Source: Gallionella sp.
GTDB lineage: Bacteria; Pseudomonadota; Gammaproteobacteria; Burkholderiales; Gallionellaceae
Assembly: GCA_028710565.1 (NCBI GenBank)
Contig: JAQTTV010000014.1
Coordinates: 1 to 64,000, forward strand
Direction of reading: 5' to 3'
Length of the DNA: 64,000 bases
The position numbers and the translations under genes are program-made. This document shows, in pieces, positions 48,909 to 57,216 of the stretch; position 1 is the stretch's first letter, and every line of letters starts with the position of its first letter. The notes beneath the pieces are model-generated. The model saw only the letters and a program-made list of their open reading frames with translations, was not told where the DNA came from and searched no databases.

Positions 48909-49385
48909 TTATTGACAAGATTTTGGCAACAGTGTCAATGGCAAGCCGTTAACACCAATTTTTGCAGTGTCAGCAGCAACTGTAGTGGCCGTTGTATTTT
49001 CCGCGGAAGCATCACCATTCGCGCAATACCAGCTTCCTGTGACGCTGTTGTAGTTCATATGCACCCACAAATTTGCAATCTTGCTGCTTACGCCAGTCGA
49101 TTTAAACTGAGCTGCAATGGTTGATCTTGTGGCATCGCTCACAACACTAGAGACATACTTACCACTTGTCACCGCGCTTATTTTAAGGATGTCCCAAGAA
49201 CCGTCTGTGGTGAAGGCTTCCGTCATCGGGGTTTTCAGCCCATCCATTAAGGTCATCGCTTCAGCCGATTGTGCACGCGCCGTGTAATCGCCGTAAGCTG
49301 GAATCGCAACAGCTGCCAAAATACCGATAATAGCCACGACAATCATCAGTTCGATCAAGGTGAAACCTTTTTGTACGTTTTTCAT
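48909..49385 (-). CDS. pilA: type IV major pilin, copy 1
   Basis: A 158-residue prepilin. A short basic leader MKNVQKG ends at the peptidase site G/FTLIEL with Glu at +5, followed by the hydrophobic helix [18 protein letters not shown]. The globular part ends with a disulfide loop, Cys in SWYCANG and Cys in LLPKSCQ. Almost identical to copy 2 at the N-terminus and divergent in residues 60-150, the surface-exposed region. AGGAGCTTAAA precedes the ATG, and a sigma54 site lies upstream. The pilus serves twitching motility, adhesion or DNA uptake; which of these applies cannot be told. Confidence 0.94.
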   Translation of the reverse strand: MKNVQKGFTLIELMIVVAIIGILAAVAIPAYGDYTARAQSAEAMTLMDGLKTPMTEAFTTDGSWDILKISAVTSGKYVSSVVSDATRSTIAAQFKSTGVSSKIANLWVHMNYNSVTGSWYCANGDASAENTTATTVAADTAKIGVNGLPLTLLPKSCQ

Positions 49386-49444
49386 TTTAAGCTCCTAATT
49401 TAATATAAGTTAAGCGTATCTTCATAGAGTTCGCTTGTTCTTTA

Positions 49445-49464
49445 TAAAGCAGAAATCATGCCAA
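49445..49464 (-). promoter_or_regulatory. sigma54 promoter of pilin gene 1
   Basis: Minus strand TTGGCATGATTTCTGCTTT, with GG and GC exactly ten bases apart, as in the -24/-12 consensus TTGGCAC-N5-TTGCT. It lies about 60 bases from the ATG. PilR-type activators normally act at such pilA promoters. The remaining gap to the antiporter gene (49465-49725) is AT-rich; no gene was recognised. Confidence 0.75.
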
Positions 49465-49725
49465 CATATCCATTGCTTTGTTTTATATGGATAATATAAT
49501 TTAAGCGCAAAATATTGCAGGGCGTAAATCAACTATATATTTAAATAACACGACAAATACAGCCACCCCAGTCACTTTGTGACGATATTTGGCGGTATAT
49601 ATGTGACCGAATTACAGTCTCTAGTTTTTCAATGGGTTACGGCGTCGATAAAGTTGCCGTGTGAATTGATTTTAAAATCTGGAAATATCTGCTTCGATAT
49701 CGATTTGTTGAAGTCCCAATTACTT

Positions 49726-50949
49726 TTAATTGTGATTGTTAGCATCTTGTCGTTGGTAGAACCATTTCAATAAGAAGGGTGGAGTCATGGTGGTAATGGC
49801 TATGACAATAAGCAGTGCAGCGTAAAGTTCGCCGTTCAATATGCCTTGGGAAAATCCTAGTTGTGCAAAAATTAATCCCACCTCACCGCGTGGAATCATG
49901 GAAAGCCCAATGGCAATTTGATTCTGGCGAGACTCACGGATAAAAAATCCCGCCGCAAATTTTCCCACAAAAGCCACGATCAGCAATGAACCTGCTAAGC
50001 CCCAGATGGCGGGTGAACGCCAATTGACATCGCTTAAATTGAGTGATACGCCCACCATGACAAAAAACAAGGGTGAAAAAGTATGAATCAGCGGGCGTAT
50101 CTGCTCTTCTAGTTGATGGGCTAATTTAGGGCTAGGGGCGCAATGGAGGGAAAATTTACCTAGGGAAAACTTAAAGCCAAAATACTGACTGAATGCCAAT
50201 CCCGCCGCGAAGCCTCCCATAATTTCGGGTGCGCCAATCAAATGTGCCAGCCAAGAAAACAGCAAGATGAGGGACAGCACCATACTGAGCAATAAGCCAG
50301 GTGATGCAGCGTGTTGGTCTAGCTTGTCTATGACCTTGGCGGCAAGTTTGGTGACAATAGGCGTGAAGAGCATAAACAACACGATGTACAAGCTGACTTT
50401 GCCCAAGGCTTGCACCGAGACTTGTTTCTCAACAGCAAATTGATATAAGAATGCCAAAACCAATACGCCCAAAATATCATCCAACACTGCCGCACCAATG
50501 ACAATTTGCGCCTCATCGGATTGACGTTTGCCGAGGTCATTCAATACGCGTACGGTAATGCCGATGCTGGTCGCAGTGAGTGCGCCTGCGATAAACAGTG
50601 CAGTAAGCTGGGGTAAACCGAATAGCCACGCGCTGATGCCATAACCCAATATGAACGGCAAGGCAAAACCAACCACGGCAACGATATAGGGCTTGCGACC
50701 TGAACGCGCCAATCGACTTAGATCGGTGTCCATGCCTACTTCAAACAATAGCAAAATAATGCCTATTTCTGCCAGCAATTTCATAGTGGTGTCAGGTGAC
50801 ACCCAACCGAGCAGCGAAGGGCCGACGAGCAGCCCTGCCAGTAATTCGCCGATGACGGCAGGAATACCAAAGCGAGCAACTGTTTCAGATAGCACCCGTG
50901 CTGCAATAAGCACAATGGCGAGGAAGAGAAAAAACTGATGTAGTTCCAT
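49726..50949 (-). CDS. CPA2-family cation:proton antiporter (KefB-like)
   Basis: A 407-residue membrane protein with about 12 helices. The N-terminal 'FGIPAVIGELLAGLLVGPSLLG' and 'LAEIGIILLLFEVGMDTDLSRL' segments and the 'TATSIGITVRVLNDL...AQIVIGAAVLDDILGVLVLAF' core with the ion-binding Asp pair are typical of Na+/H+ or K+/H+ exchangers of this family. The cytoplasmic TrkA-N/RCK domain of full KefB/KefC is missing. It inserts between pilin copies. Transported cation and direction are unknown. Confidence 0.92.
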   Translation of the reverse strand: MELHQFFLFLAIVLIAARVLSETVARFGIPAVIGELLAGLLVGPSLLGWVSPDTTMKLLAEIGIILLLFEVGMDTDLSRLARSGRKPYIVAVVGFALPFILGYGISAWLFGLPQLTALFIAGALTATSIGITVRVLNDLGKRQSDEAQIVIGAAVLDDILGVLVLAFLYQFAVEKQVSVQALGKVSLYIVLFMLFTPIVTKLAAKVIDKLDQHAASPGLLLSMVLSLILLFSWLAHLIGAPEIMGGFAAGLAFSQYFGFKFSLGKFSLHCAPSPKLAHQLEEQIRPLIHTFSPLFFVMVGVSLNLSDVNWRSPAIWGLAGSLLIVAFVGKFAAGFFIRESRQNQIAIGLSMIPRGEVGLIFAQLGFSQGILNGELYAALLIVIAITTMTPPFLLKWFYQRQDANNHN

Positions 50950-51042
50950 GAGGGGACCTTTTGGGTGCTATTGCTTACGAATGAATTCAGATTCGAAATT
51001 AGCTTGGATAAGTTGAAAATGAGCGTTACTGCGAGTCGCAGC

Positions 51043-52422
51043 TTATTTTTCAATGATGAGCTTGACGCTATCTACGCCTGCCCTGACTTGCAACCAAGCG
51101 GCACTTCGGCGACGGTCTTCCTTGCTAAAGGGTTTGTTGGTGGTGACATTCACCAATAAAACAGTGGCTTGCACTGCTGAACTGGGTTGATATTCGGTCG
51201 TTTTTGCAATCGCTAATTTTTGAACCTGTGGATACTGTGCCAGAAACTCGTCAAAAATTTTCTGTTGATCGGCTAGATAGCTAGTTTGCTGCACCTTTTG
51301 TGCTTGAAAATTGGCAATTTGTTGTTTTAAATCAAGTATCATCTGGTTCTTTGCATCAAAAACTTCTTGATTGTTGCTGAGTACATCGGACAATAATGAT
51401 TTTCGTAATGTCGCTTCATCAAGTTCCTTGATCACTGTTTGATGCACAATTAAATTTGCATTCGGGATACGGTAGCTCCCTAATTTATTCTTGAGAGCTT
51501 TTAATCGTTGACTGTCAATTTTTTGCCCAACCAGGGAAAGCTCAATGATTTTCTGGTCAGGCAAAATGACTTGTTTAGCGATAAAGCTATTCTCAAAGAG
51601 AACTTCTTTCTTGATAAATTCGTTCGCCCTCGCATTGAACATTTCTCTCGTCACCAAGCCATATGCTAGGTAAATACTTGGCAAAATAGTTACGACCACG
51701 ACAATGTAGATATATTTTTTGACTCTACTTTCTAACTCCTTGCTGACAAAACGCTTGTGTGGTGGATGGATGTAGCTAATCACAATCAAGGTGGCAAACG
51801 CGATGAAGACGCTGTTAATAAAAAACAGGTAGAACGCCCCAAAAAACATTTCCAACGAACCATTGGCGATACCATATCCCGCTGTACACAAGGGAGGCAT
51901 CAGAGCAGTGGCAATTGCCACCCCTGGTATCACATTCGATTTTTCTTTGCGTGTTGAAGCAATAATACCCGCTAGTCCACCAAACAAAGCTATCAAGACA
52001 TCCCAAATACTGGGGGAGGTTCGTGCTAATAGTTCAGATTGCGCCACCGATAAGGGACTGACCAAAAAATATAATGTCGATGTAAAAAGAGCGATGCCGA
52101 TGGATACCAGTAGGTTACCTATGCTGCGTCGAATCAATATACTGTCATTGATCCCCGCACCATATCCCACCCCCATAATTGGCCCCATGAGCGGAGAAAT
52201 GAGCATCGCACCAATAATGACGGCAGTTGAATTGACATTCAGCCCGACGGAAGCGATAAAGATTGCCAGCATCAACAGCCATAAATTCGTGCCTTTAATC
52301 TCTACGCCATCACGAATATTCCGATCAATTTCAACAAAACTAGATTGATCCGCGTGCAGGCTAAAGCGATACGCCAAGGCATTTTGAATTTTGACAAAGT
52401 AAGGATGATGCTTATTGATCAT
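51043..52422 (-). CDS. DUF389-family membrane protein
   Basis: A 459-residue protein. The DUF389 membrane core is about residues 45-260 (NSTAVIIGAMLISPLMGPIMGVGYG, GGLAGIIASTRKEKSNVIPGVAIATALMPPL, with about seven helices). A C-terminal half with a hydrophobic helix and a soluble alpha/beta region follows (VLFENSFIAKQVILPDQKI). The family is widespread but no function is established; some members lie near transporters. It starts just downstream of a terminator hairpin belonging to the pilin remnant. Confidence 0.9.
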   Translation of the reverse strand: MINKHHPYFVKIQNALAYRFSLHADQSSFVEIDRNIRDGVEIKGTNLWLLMLAIFIASVGLNVNSTAVIIGAMLISPLMGPIMGVGYGAGINDSILIRRSIGNLLVSIGIALFTSTLYFLVSPLSVAQSELLARTSPSIWDVLIALFGGLAGIIASTRKEKSNVIPGVAIATALMPPLCTAGYGIANGSLEMFFGAFYLFFINSVFIAFATLIVISYIHPPHKRFVSKELESRVKKYIYIVVVVTILPSIYLAYGLVTREMFNARANEFIKKEVLFENSFIAKQVILPDQKIIELSLVGQKIDSQRLKALKNKLGSYRIPNANLIVHQTVIKELDEATLRKSLLSDVLSNNQEVFDAKNQMILDLKQQIANFQAQKVQQTSYLADQQKIFDEFLAQYPQVQKLAIAKTTEYQPSSAVQATVLLVNVTTNKPFSKEDRRRSAAWLQVRAGVDSVKLIIEK

Positions 52423-52446
52423 GGCGACTATCCTTTGTATAAAAAA

Positions 52447-52477
52447 ACAGAAACACCTATAACGAGGTGTTTTCTGT
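52447..52477 (-). terminator. terminator left over from the decayed pilin gene
   Basis: ACAGAAACACCT and AGGTGTTTTCTGT pair around ATAACG; on the minus strand a run of seven T follows. Its sequence and its GTAGATAAG flank match the hairpins after pilin copies 1 and 2. Confidence 0.75.
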
Positions 52478-52568
52478 AGATAAGCACTTAAAATATGTAT
52501 TATTTTCTAGATGTGCTGTTTATCAACACCCTTCGTGATACAAGCAATACAAATATATACTTGTCTTC

Positions 52569-52800
52569 AAGACTTATTGGCAGGAATTGGCAGAAACAAA
52601 CTGGTTAAAGAAACGTGTCTACTACAGCTGCGCTGCCCGCAGAATACGTTCTATTTGCACAATATCAACTACCCATTATGTCATTATAGTTCATATGCAC
52701 ACACATACCCTCAATTTCGCGGCACACACTAGTGGTATTGTGCATTAGTCATTGTTTTAGCGGAGATAGCAACAATACTCGCTATATAACCGTACTCATT
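52569..52800 (-). pseudogene. decayed type IV pilin copy (3' part only)
   Basis: The DNA from 52569 (AAGACTTATTGGCAGGAATT) to about 52800 aligns by eye with the 3' half of pilin copy 2 (AAGACTTATTGGCAGGATTT from about 52985). Shared blocks include GCAGAATACGTTCTATTTGCACAATAT..CAACTACC, TTGTGCATT and TTTAGCGGAGATAGCAACAAT. Small insertions and deletions break every frame, and the conserved N-terminal helix region is absent. Its own terminator survives at 52447-52477, so a third pilin gene once stood here. Confidence 0.8.
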
Positions 52801-52856
52801 GTTAGTCATATCCTAGACATGTTAATTAGGGTAATAAATTCTGTATATTTTTCAAA

Positions 52857-52886
52857 GCAAAAAACACCTCAAAAGAGGTGCTTTTT
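52857..52886 (-). terminator. terminator of pilin gene 2
   Basis: AAAACACCTC pairs with GAGGTG-C-TTTT around AAAA, with one bulged base. On the minus strand it is followed by TTTTTTGCTTTG. It is the third member of the pilin-associated hairpin set. Confidence 0.75.
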
Positions 52887-52992
52887 GTAGATAGGATCTT
52901 CAGATAAGCAATTGTCTAGGCCCGCCCAGTTAATATACCCACTTGGTGGTACAGAAAAAGTCAGTTGTCAAACAGGCACTAGATTGAAAGAC

Positions 52993-53469
52993 TTATTGGC
53001 AGGATTTCGGCAACAGGCTCAATGGCATAGGGTTCGAGCCAGGAACGGCTGTGTCAGTTGCCTTAGTGGTAGTAGTAGTAGCTTCAGCAGAATCTGTTCC
53101 ATTTGCACAATACCAACTACCTGTCAAAGTATTGTAGTTCATGTGCACCCACAAACCTGCAATTTTGCTGCTCACGCCAGTGGGATTGAACTGTGCATTG
53201 ATCGTGGATTTAGCAGCGATAGCAACAATGCCCGATACATATTTACCTTTAGTGACCGCGCTGATTTTTGTAAGATCCCAGCTGCCGTCTGTGGTGTAGG
53301 CTTCGGTCATCGGTGTTTTCAGTCCATCCATTAACGTCATCGCTTCAGCAGCTTGGGCGCGTGCCGTGTAATCACCGTAAGCAGGGATAGCAACCGCAGC
53401 CAAAATACCGATAATTGCCACCACAATCATCAGTTCGATCAAGGTAAAACCTTTTTGTACGTTTTTCAT
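52993..53469 (-). CDS. pilA: type IV major pilin, copy 2
   Basis: A 158-residue prepilin with the same leader and peptidase site as copy 1 ([17 protein letters not shown]) and the same first 60 residues apart from single changes. It differs in the C-terminal half ([40 protein letters not shown]) and closes with the same Cys pair (WYCANG, LPKSCQ). A Thr-rich stretch could be glycosylated. It has its own sigma54 promoter and terminator, so the two pilins may be regulated separately. Confidence 0.94.
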   Translation of the reverse strand: MKNVQKGFTLIELMIVVAIIGILAAVAIPAYGDYTARAQAAEAMTLMDGLKTPMTEAYTTDGSWDLTKISAVTKGKYVSGIVAIAAKSTINAQFNPTGVSSKIAGLWVHMNYNTLTGSWYCANGTDSAEATTTTTKATDTAVPGSNPMPLSLLPKSCQ

Positions 53470-53530
53470 TCTAAGCTCCTAATTTAGTAAAAGTTAAGCG
53501 CATTCACATTAAATACGCTTGTATTTTTAT

Positions 53531-53549
53531 TAGCATATATTGTGCCAAA
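53531..53549 (-). promoter_or_regulatory. sigma54 promoter of pilin gene 2
   Basis: Minus strand TTTGGCACAATATATGCTA, GG and GC ten bases apart, close to the -24/-12 consensus. Spacing from the ATG matches that of copy 1. Confidence 0.75.
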
Positions 53550-53774
53550 GTATTTAACATATTGATATTATGATGATAGTTTCAATCCTGACAAAAGCTT
53601 TCGTTATGCTTACATCCAGCTTACAAACGAAAAACGTCGTTGTTTGGTTAATTATCGTCATTGTCACGACGATAATTGTCAGGCTGAATGAGCATGTGTA
53701 GTTTTTGCCCTGTTGACTTTTGGGTGCTGATAAATGATTGCCATAGTTAGGGCAATCAGCCCCACATGGTGAGT

Positions 53775-54160
53775 TAGCACCGTCGGCAGCAGGTACTTTA
53801 AAGTGTCCTAGTTGTGCTAGGAAGATCACAATGGCGAGTCTGTTGACGAAATTCAACATCACAGGGTGTGGTGCCACGCGGATAAATTTACTGGACTTTA
53901 CCAAGCCAAAAACAATTTGCAATATGCAATATGCCCATCAATACCACAGTCGCGAAAGGATATTCCACATCGTGTTGTACCCATGACCACGGCTAACGCG
54001 CCTGTTGCACCTGAAATCCTGCCAAGGCGACCACCGATGAGCGAGGTAATCAAATGCAGCGTACAAACCGAATAAAGGATGGACATGCGCAACTAGTGCG
54101 AAGGCGATGGCTTCGGGGACTAAGGCGATGGCAACTACTAAGTCTATGAGTAAATTGGTT
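53775..54160 (-). pseudogene. decayed and truncated SulP-family anion transporter
   Basis: Three frames together rebuild the N-terminal 120-140 residues of a SulP sulfate/bicarbonate transporter: DLVVAIALVPEAIAFALVA and HPLFGLYAAF (about 54155-54065), then ISGATGALAVVMG (about 54030-53990), then [20 protein letters not shown] and [19 protein letters not shown] (53920-53780). Frameshifts separate the parts, and everything after the first four or five helices is missing. The remaining 53550-53774 shows no recognisable sequence. The gene cannot make a working transporter. Confidence 0.82.
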
Positions 54161-54325
54161 TTAATATTTGAAGATTTGAGTGCACATAAAATCCATAACC
54201 ATACAAGCACCGCTCCTCTGTGAGGGGAAGTGAGGATGGGCTGATAAATTGTGTGATGATGTGTTGTTGTGCACGGTTCTTGGGAGAAAAAACTCAGTGC
54301 AATACGCTGTTTTGGGAAGGAAGTG

Positions 54326-54973
54326 CTATCGACTTACGTCGGTTTTGTGAATTTCATGAATGAACGCGGCGACTTTTGATGCGTCTTTAATGCCTTTTGA
54401 TGCTTCCACGCCGCTGGAAACATCTACTGCGTAGGGCTGTACTTGGTGGATGGCGGCGGCGACATTTTTATCATCTAAGCCACCCGATAAAATCACGGGG
54501 AGTGGTAAGTTCTTTGGAATCAATGCCCAATCAAATGAGGCACCTGTGCCACCTGGGATGCCTTCGACATAGGCATCCAGCAACAGCCCTTGCGCGCGGT
54601 GAAAACGCGCAGCGCATTGTTGCAAATCCACGCCTGCTTTGACGCGAATGGCTTTGAGATAAGGTTTGCCGAACTGTTCGCAGTATTCAGGGGATTCATC
54701 GCCGTGAAATTGCAGCACGTCTAAATTCACCCGCGCCAACACTTCACGCACGGTTTCCGCATTGGCATTGACGAATAAACCCACGACGGTGACAAAGGGC
54801 GGTAAATGCACCAACAATTGAACGGCTTGCTGGATGCTGACGTTGCGCGGGCTGGGCGGATAAAACACCAAGCCAATCGCATCCGCACCATGATGCGCAA
54901 CGGACTGTAAGTCTGCTAGTCGGGTAATCCCGCAAATTTTAATACGTGTCATCGTGTGTGTAGAGGAAAGCAC
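54326..54973 (-). CDS. trpF: phosphoribosylanthranilate isomerase
   Basis: This TIM-barrel enzyme of tryptophan synthesis has the N-terminal IKICGITRLADLQSVAHHGADAIG catalytic Cys strand, the VLQFHGDESPEYC block with general acid/base Asp region, and the phosphate site LSGGLDDKNV ... AVDVSSGVEASKGIKD. GTG at 54973 has AGGG five bases upstream and gives 215 residues; the ATG at 54952 (208 residues) matches the usual family start but lacks a ribosome site. In most Betaproteobacteria trpB and trpA follow; here the next sequence is the broken SulP gene, so synteny has been lost. Confidence 0.95.
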   Translation of the reverse strand: MLSSTHTMTRIKICGITRLADLQSVAHHGADAIGLVFYPPSPRNVSIQQAVQLLVHLPPFVTVVGLFVNANAETVREVLARVNLDVLQFHGDESPEYCEQFGKPYLKAIRVKAGVDLQQCAARFHRAQGLLLDAYVEGIPGGTGASFDWALIPKNLPLPVILSGGLDDKNVAAAIHQVQPYAVDVSSGVEASKGIKDASKVAAFIHEIHKTDVSR

Positions 54974-55000
54974 AGCTTCCCTCTGAACCCTTCTCAGTCT

Positions 55001-56017
55001 TTAGACGGTCCGTCCAATTGCACCAGCAATCGCACCCAGCGTGCCCATCAACTTTTTCAGTTCTTGTGGGGTCAGGGCTTGATCGGCATCACACCAGGCT
55101 TCGCAGGGACTTGGGTGCATTTCGACTAACAAGCCATCCGCGCCCGCTGCAACTGCTGCTTGTGACAAGGCGGCTACCATCCAAGCCTTACCACCCGCGT
55201 GGGAAGGATCAACAATCACAGGCAAATGCGTTTCCTTCTTCAACACAGGAATCGCGGTCACATCCAGCACATTGCGGTAGTAGGTTTCAAACGTGCGGAT
55301 ACCGCGTTCACAGAAAATAATGTTGTGATTGCCACCCGCTGCGATGTATTCCGCTGCCATCAACCATTCGGAAATGGTGGCAGACATACCGCGCTTGAGA
55401 ATGACAGGTTTGTTGATGCGACCGACTTCTTTCAATAAATCAAAGTTTTGCATATTGCGCGTGCCGATTTGGATCACATCCACGTCGTATTCCATAAAGG
55501 TATCCAGCTGACGCGCATCCATCAGTTCGGTGACGATCGGCAATTTGTATTGGGAAGCCGCTTTGCGGAACATGTCCAAGCCTTCTGCACCGTGACCTTG
55601 GAACGCATAAGGGCTGGTACGGGGTTTGAACGCGCCACCGCGCATCAAACGGCAACCTGCTTCGTGTACAAATTGTGCAGACAAGTCCATTTGGGATTGC
55701 GTTTCGACTGAGCAAGGGCCCGCAATCACTTGGATTTGATTGCCACCCAAAGGAATACCGCCAATGTCGATCACGGTGTTTTCGCGGTGAGATTCACGCG
55801 ACACGATTTTGTATTGTTTGGCGATGTGCATCGCCGATTCCACGCCTTCCAGCGGGGTGAACATGTCTTCTGTCAATTGGCGTTCGTCGCCAATCGCACC
55901 AATGACCGTGCGCTCAATGCCGCGAGAAATGTTCGCCTTCAGCCCAGCCACTTCTAAACGTTTTACCACGGCACCGATTTGTTCATCGGTGACATCTCTG
56001 CCCATCACAATAATCAT
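55001..56017 (-). CDS. aroF: 3-deoxy-7-phosphoheptulonate (DAHP) synthase, AroF/type I-beta with N-terminal regulatory-type domain
   Basis: This 338-residue enzyme condenses PEP and erythrose 4-phosphate at the entry to the shikimate pathway. Residues 1-70 form a ferredoxin-like domain (MIIVMGRDVTDEQIGAVVKRL), as in the Thermotoga-type enzyme, where it confers Tyr/Phe feedback control. The barrel has VIAGPCSVET, RGGAFKPRTSPYAFQG, GTRNMQNFDLL, ILKRGMSATISEWL and VDPSHAGGKAW metal/substrate motifs. ATG overlaps the hisC stop by 4 bases. Being in an operon with pheA and hisC, it supplies the same aromatic branch. Confidence 0.94.
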   Translation of the reverse strand: MIIVMGRDVTDEQIGAVVKRLEVAGLKANISRGIERTVIGAIGDERQLTEDMFTPLEGVESAMHIAKQYKIVSRESHRENTVIDIGGIPLGGNQIQVIAGPCSVETQSQMDLSAQFVHEAGCRLMRGGAFKPRTSPYAFQGHGAEGLDMFRKAASQYKLPIVTELMDARQLDTFMEYDVDVIQIGTRNMQNFDLLKEVGRINKPVILKRGMSATISEWLMAAEYIAAGGNHNIIFCERGIRTFETYYRNVLDVTAIPVLKKETHLPVIVDPSHAGGKAWMVAALSQAAVAAGADGLLVEMHPSPCEAWCDADQALTPQELKKLMGTLGAIAGAIGRTV

Positions 56018-57117
56018 GCTGTTTCTCCTAATGCTGTTTTCAAGACAGCTAAAAATTTTTCATTCTGTGTTGCTAATCCAATACTGACCCGCAAATAGTC
56101 GGGCATCGCGTAGTTGCCAATCGGACGCACAATCACGCCGAGTTCCAATAAGCGGCGATAAATACCTGCGGCGTTGGGGACGTGAAAGGCGACGAAATTG
56201 CCAAAGGAGGGAATATAACGCAATCCTAAGGCTTTTAATCCATCTGTCATTTGTGCCATGCCTTGTTGATTCAAAACAAACGTGCGCTGTACAAAATCTG
56301 CATCCTGCAAGGCAGCAACCGCCGCAGCTTGCGCCATGCTATTGACATTAAACGGCTGACGCACGCGGTTAATCATGTCGATGACTTGCGGATTGCCCAA
56401 GCCATAACCCACACGCAAGGATGCCAAGCCATAGGCTTTAGACATGGTGCGCGAAATCAATAGGTTGGGAAATTCTGCTAACCAACTGACACTGTCGTAG
56501 CGGCACTCTGTTGGCAAATATTCGTTATAGGCTTCGTCCAAGATCACCAAAATCTCCGCTGGCAACGCGCGTAAGAATTCATACAGTGCTTTGCCAGTCA
56601 AGAATGTGCCAGTTGGATTGTTGGGATTGGCGATAAAAATGACCTTTGCACCGTTTTCCACGGCCGCGATACGCATTGCATCTAGGTCATGCCCAAAATC
56701 TTTGGCGGGCACGCTGATGCCCGCAGCACCCACGGCTTGGGTTGCCAAAGGATACACGGCAAAAGCGTGGTCGGAATAAACGGCTTTGTCACCAACGGTC
56801 AAAAACGCATGGGCAACCAATTCCAGCACATCGTTCGAGCCATTGCCCAATACCACTTGGTTGTGTGCCACGCCATAACGCTGTACCAACGCATCTTTAA
56901 GCGCGAAACCATTGCCATCGGGATATAAGCCAATTTCATCCAACGCCGCACGGGCAGCGGCGATGGCTTTTGGACTTGCTCCTAAAGGATTTTCGTTGGA
57001 TGCTAATTTGACGATGCCAGTAATACCCAATTCTCGTTCTAATTCAGAAATGGGTTTACCAGGTTGATAAGGCGCGATGGCGCGGATATAAGCAGGAGCG
57101 AGTTCGGTGTAGTTCAT
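56014..57117 (-). CDS. hisC: histidinol-phosphate (aromatic) aminotransferase
   Basis: This 367-residue PLP-dependent class II aminotransferase has KLASNENPLGASPKAI near residue 40, VLGNGSNDVLELVAHAF, ANPNNPTGTFL, LDEAYNEY, and the PLP Lys in SRTMSKAYGLASLRVGYG. The C-terminal VIVRPIGNYAMPDYLRVSIG carries the substrate-phosphate Arg. Copies in gyrA-serC-pheA operons often act on aromatic oxo-acids in addition to, or in place of, imidazole acetol phosphate; its position between pheA and DAHP synthase favours this (inference). Confidence 0.94.
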   Translation of the reverse strand: MNYTELAPAYIRAIAPYQPGKPISELERELGITGIVKLASNENPLGASPKAIAAARAALDEIGLYPDGNGFALKDALVQRYGVAHNQVVLGNGSNDVLELVAHAFLTVGDKAVYSDHAFAVYPLATQAVGAAGISVPAKDFGHDLDAMRIAAVENGAKVIFIANPNNPTGTFLTGKALYEFLRALPAEILVILDEAYNEYLPTECRYDSVSWLAEFPNLLISRTMSKAYGLASLRVGYGLGNPQVIDMINRVRQPFNVNSMAQAAAVAALQDADFVQRTFVLNQQGMAQMTDGLKALGLRYIPSFGNFVAFHVPNAAGIYRRLLELGVIVRPIGNYAMPDYLRVSIGLATQNEKFLAVLKTALGETA

Positions 57118-57130
57118 AGTCGTTTAAAAA

Positions 57131-57210
57131 GTAGGTCGGGTTAGCGTAGCATAACCCGACATTGACACGCACTTTGTTGGGTTACGCGTAGTCGCGCTAA
57201 CCCAACCTAT
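57131..57210. repeat. palindromic repeat, family C (GTAGGTCGGGTTAGCG type)
   Basis: GTAGGTCGGGTTAGCGTAGC and its complement ATAACCCGAC form the left hairpin; TTGGGTTACGCGTAGTCGCG and CTAACCCAACCTA form the right hairpin. The two halves are also related to each other. It fills the gap between the methyltransferase gene and hisC within the long operon. Confidence 0.8.
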
Positions 57211-57216
57211 GGATTG

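Noticed and set aside
49579..49773. 64-codon plus-strand frame between pilin 1 promoter and the antiporter
   Set aside because: AT-rich, no ribosome site, overlaps the antiporter 3' end in antisense.
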